DNA of 8,225 nt from Phycisphaerales bacterium (GTDB lineage: Bacteria > Planctomycetota > Phycisphaerae > Phycisphaerales > SM1A02). This document shows, piece by piece, positions 5,999-8,225 of this stretch (its first letter is position 1; each line of letters starts with the position of its first letter). A model generated the notes under the pieces. The model was given only the letters and a program-made list of their open reading frames with translations, ran no database searches and had not been told where the DNA came from. The stretch is from contig SLJD01000374.1 of assembly GCA_007135295.1 (NCBI GenBank), positions 1-8,225 on the forward strand, written 5' to 3'. Position numbers and translations under genes: made by a program.

Positions 5999-8225
5999 GT
6001 TCGGGGCGCGCTGCGCCCGCCGGCTCGGCCGGTCGCTCGGGGCGGTGGTGCTGCGGCGATGATTCGTGTGCCGCGGCGGTCACGGCCGGGGGAATCGTTT
6101 TCCGCTCTTTCATTGCTGCGATCCGCCGTTCACCAAATGGCAGAAGCACGCGGTCGATCCACCCGCCGACCGCGCCCGCGCCGGCCTGCCATGCTGAACC
6201 GATTGATGACGCCGCCCGCCGGGCGCGTTCCGCGGTTCGCTTGAGATGCTGTAGCCACACCGGATCGTGCAGGAGACTGCGAAGCGACAGCCCGGTGTAC
6301 GGCCGCCACATGATCGTGTACGGATCGCCGAGATAATCAACAAGTTCCGGCCGGTCGCCGCCGAAATCATCCGGCACGCCGGCGAGTTCATAACACGCGT
6401 CGAGTGAAGGCGGCGTGTTCTCGTACCGCTGGCAGTACTCGAAATCCACGATCTTTACGCCATGCCGGCGATCGAGCAGAACATTGAGCGGATGAAAGTC
6501 GATCAGCGTATACCCGCGGCGGTGAAAGTACGCGATCGCATCCACCGCCTGCCGCACAACCTTGAGCGGCAGCAGCCGGCCGCGCCGCTTTGCATTTGCA
6601 AGGACGTCATCGTAATGCGGCATGGTGACTGAACGGTCACTCGCGTCGAGAAGCGGCGGCACCGCATTACAGTCCCGGCCGAGGTCTTCCATGACAAACC
6701 GTTCCCGCGCTGCGTACACCTCGCAGCCGGGGCGGAACGTCTTTCGGACAACCATCCGGCCGGCGTCTTCGACGACTTCGAGGCGCGCGCGCATGCCGTA
6801 GGCCGTCAGCGTGGCCCGGCGTTCCGGCGACGGGGCGAACGCTTCATGCAGCCCCCGCATCTGCGCAAGAATCGCCTCTTCCTGCTCAGGCATGGCGATG
6901 CGGATGTACTGCCGCGCCTGCTCATCGTTGTCGCTCGAATGAAGCACGTTGCAGTGCTCATCGGCCGGCAGGCGCCGGTTGAGCGCATCACGGATGCGGC
7001 GTTTGGCGGAGATCACGCGGGCGTTGTCGGAATGCGGGCATTCATCGCGCAAGTGCGGCGGCACGCGGGCGGGCATCGGGTCGCCCGTCACCAGAACCAC
7101 CGCCGGCCCGCCGCCAGAGACCGGGTCGAGCGCTGCGCTCCAGTTCCCGCCACGCATGCGCAGCCGGCAGGCCTCCCGATCACCATCTGACAGATCCTTG
7201 CGGGCAAGCAGGTGGAAGCCGCGCGCCACGAGAAGCCGCTCGATCTCCTCGACCATGCCAAGCTCCACCCCGCGCTCGCGGACAACGAACACCGCCAGGC
7301 CGCGCTCATCCGCCGGGGGCACCTCGCACGTCGGAAAGAACCGGTTGCTCACCCAGCGATTCAGGCCGGAGAGCGTCAGCAGCGTGTCATGCGGCGGACG
7401 CCAGCCGCGCTCAGCGAGCAGTTCATCAAGCGACTCCATCGTCGCCGGGCAGGAGATTCCGACCGCCTCGCCGAGCGACGTCAGCGCGCCGGCGAAGTCG
7501 CGCTTCGGGCGCTCAACAGGCCGGCAGTCGACCGTCGTCGTCGCCAGGCCGCTCGCTTCGCCTTTCTGGTACAGCGCATGATACGCCAGACTGTCAAAGT
7601 GATCGTCGGGCGATGGAACACGGATGCCGTTTCGCCGCACCGCGCGGTCGAGTAATCGCTCGGCCAGCGGCGGGGGAAAATACGCGACGTTGTGGTAATG
7701 CGTGCCCGGCAGGCCGCTGACCGAATACACGTCGAATGGAATCACGCCCGGCTCGGCGTCAAAAAGCGCCGCCAGTGCGGGCAGGTCCTCATCCGCGATC
7801 AGCATGTCAATGTCTTCACCCGGCCCGACCGCGGGAAGCCGATCGAACCAGCGCAGCACCGCGTACCGCATGCCGCTCGCGTTGAGATGATCGAAGAACC
7901 CCCGCACGCCCATGAGCGGGGTCAGGTACCGACGCGGCTTGGGGTTGCGCTTCGGCTCAGCCACGCGATTGATGAGCAATGTGCGCCGGCCGCCCGAACC
8001 GTCGTCAATGCGATGAGAACCGAGGTACACCAGCCGCCCGGCGATCCGCTGCCGCATCCACCCGAGCAGGTCGGCGGCGCTGTCACGATCCGCCCCCGCT
8101 TCCATGACCACGTACAGCGAGCGCTGCCACATGTCTTCGGACCAGATCGCCCGCCGCGCATCGCCGCGGAGAATGAGCACGTCCGCGTTGTTCTGCCCGA
8201 TGGTGTCAAAGTCGGTCCACGCCAG
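5985..8225 (-). CDS. Multidomain nucleotidyltransferase-like / NDP-kinase-like / kinase-like protein, 5' end outside window
   Basis: The frame stays open to the right edge; the first possible start inside (GTG at 8180) lacks support, so the gene is truncated by the window. Residues below are counted from that GTG, with 15 more visible before it. Residues 1-90 are unassigned. About 92-215 look like a nucleotidyltransferase fold: YAVLRWF, then GEDIDMLI (121-128) with the paired metal-binding acids, a later FDVYSV, and a helical FDSLAYHALYQKG, as in uncharacterised NTP_transf_5-type proteins. About 295-440 resemble nucleoside diphosphate kinase: a first strand VFVVRERG, a GPAVVLVTGD strand, KRRIRDAL and NVLHSSDNDEQA (411-422) holding the catalytic-type His414. 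About 458-600 form a protein-kinase-like/LPS-kinase-like fold: Lys480 in VVRKTF, catalytic-loop LIDFHPLNVLL with Asp561 and Asn566, and KIVDFE with Asp579 in the DFG position. The last 35 residues are Pro/Ala/His-rich. It converges on the glycosyltransferase gene; a glycan-modifying role is likely but substrate and activity are unknown. Confidence 0.88.
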   Translation of the reverse strand: MAWTDFDTIGQNNADVLILRGDARRAIWSEDMWQRSLYVVMEAGADRDSAADLLGWMRQRIAGRLVYLGSHRIDDGSGGRRTLLINRVAEPKRNPKPRRYLTPLMGVRGFFDHLNASGMRYAVLRWFDRLPAVGPGEDIDMLIADEDLPALAALFDAEPGVIPFDVYSVSGLPGTHYHNVAYFPPPLAERLLDRAVRRNGIRVPSPDDHFDSLAYHALYQKGEASGLATTTVDCRPVERPKRDFAGALTSLGEAVGISCPATMESLDELLAERGWRPPHDTLLTLSGLNRWVSNRFFPTCEVPPADERGLAVFVVRERGVELGMVEEIERLLVARGFHLLARKDLSDGDREACRLRMRGGNWSAALDPVSGGGPAVVLVTGDPMPARVPPHLRDECPHSDNARVISAKRRIRDALNRRLPADEHCNVLHSSDNDEQARQYIRIAMPEQEEAILAQMRGLHEAFAPSPERRATLTAYGMRARLEVVEDAGRMVVRKTFRPGCEVYAARERFVMEDLGRDCNAVPPLLDASDRSVTMPHYDDVLANAKRRGRLLPLKVVRQAVDAIAYFHRRGYTLIDFHPLNVLLDRRHGVKIVDFEYCQRYENTPPSLDACYELAGVPDDFGGDRPELVDYLGDPYTIMWRPYTGLSLRSLLHDPVWLQHLKRTAERARRAASSIGSAWQAGAGAVGGWIDRVLLPFGERRIAAMKERKTIPPAVTAAAHESSPQHHRPERPAEPAGAARPELVQE

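Overview
The window is GC-rich, densely coding bacterial DNA. A class II DAHP synthase, a secreted protein paired with a HEAT-like protein, and long multidomain surface-glycan-type genes fit a planctomycete or similar high-GC environmental bacterium. That assignment is an inference: there is no rRNA or other phylogenetic marker here. No tRNA, rRNA, CRISPR array, transposase or phage gene was found.

Layout, left to right. (1) Bases 1-1918, plus strand: the 3' part of a gene for an alpha-helical HEAT-like protein, then, 37 bases on, a gene for a secreted protein with a signal peptide. They look like a two-gene transcription unit of unknown function, and the codon use and base composition look somewhat less GC-rich than in the rest. 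(2) Bases 1950-3413, minus strand: class II 3-deoxy-D-arabino-heptulosonate 7-phosphate (DAHP) synthase, the first enzyme of the shikimate pathway. It has all expected metal ligands but lacks the cysteine that normally precedes the Asp ligand. (3) Bases 3414-3720: a divergent intergenic region with two sets of short direct repeats, one near the DAHP synthase start and one just ahead of the glycosyltransferase. (4) Bases 3721-5877, plus strand: a two-part glycosyltransferase with a Maf-like N-terminal region and a CgeB-like GT-B C-terminal region. (5) Bases 5878-5984: a convergent intergenic region with a hairpin and three 15-base direct repeats that form a G-quadruplex-type motif on the minus strand. 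(6) Bases 5985 to beyond the right edge, minus strand: a long multidomain protein with a nucleotidyltransferase-like domain, a nucleoside-diphosphate-kinase-like domain and a C-terminal protein-kinase-like/LPS-kinase-like domain.

How the genes may work together: the DAHP synthase is a housekeeping enzyme with its own promoter region and no visible link to its neighbours. The glycosyltransferase and the NTase/NDPK-like/kinase protein converge on each other and both have domain types common in cell-surface glycan loci, so a role in envelope polysaccharide or glycoprotein assembly is reasonable but unproven. The most unusual item is the three-part architecture of the right-hand gene.
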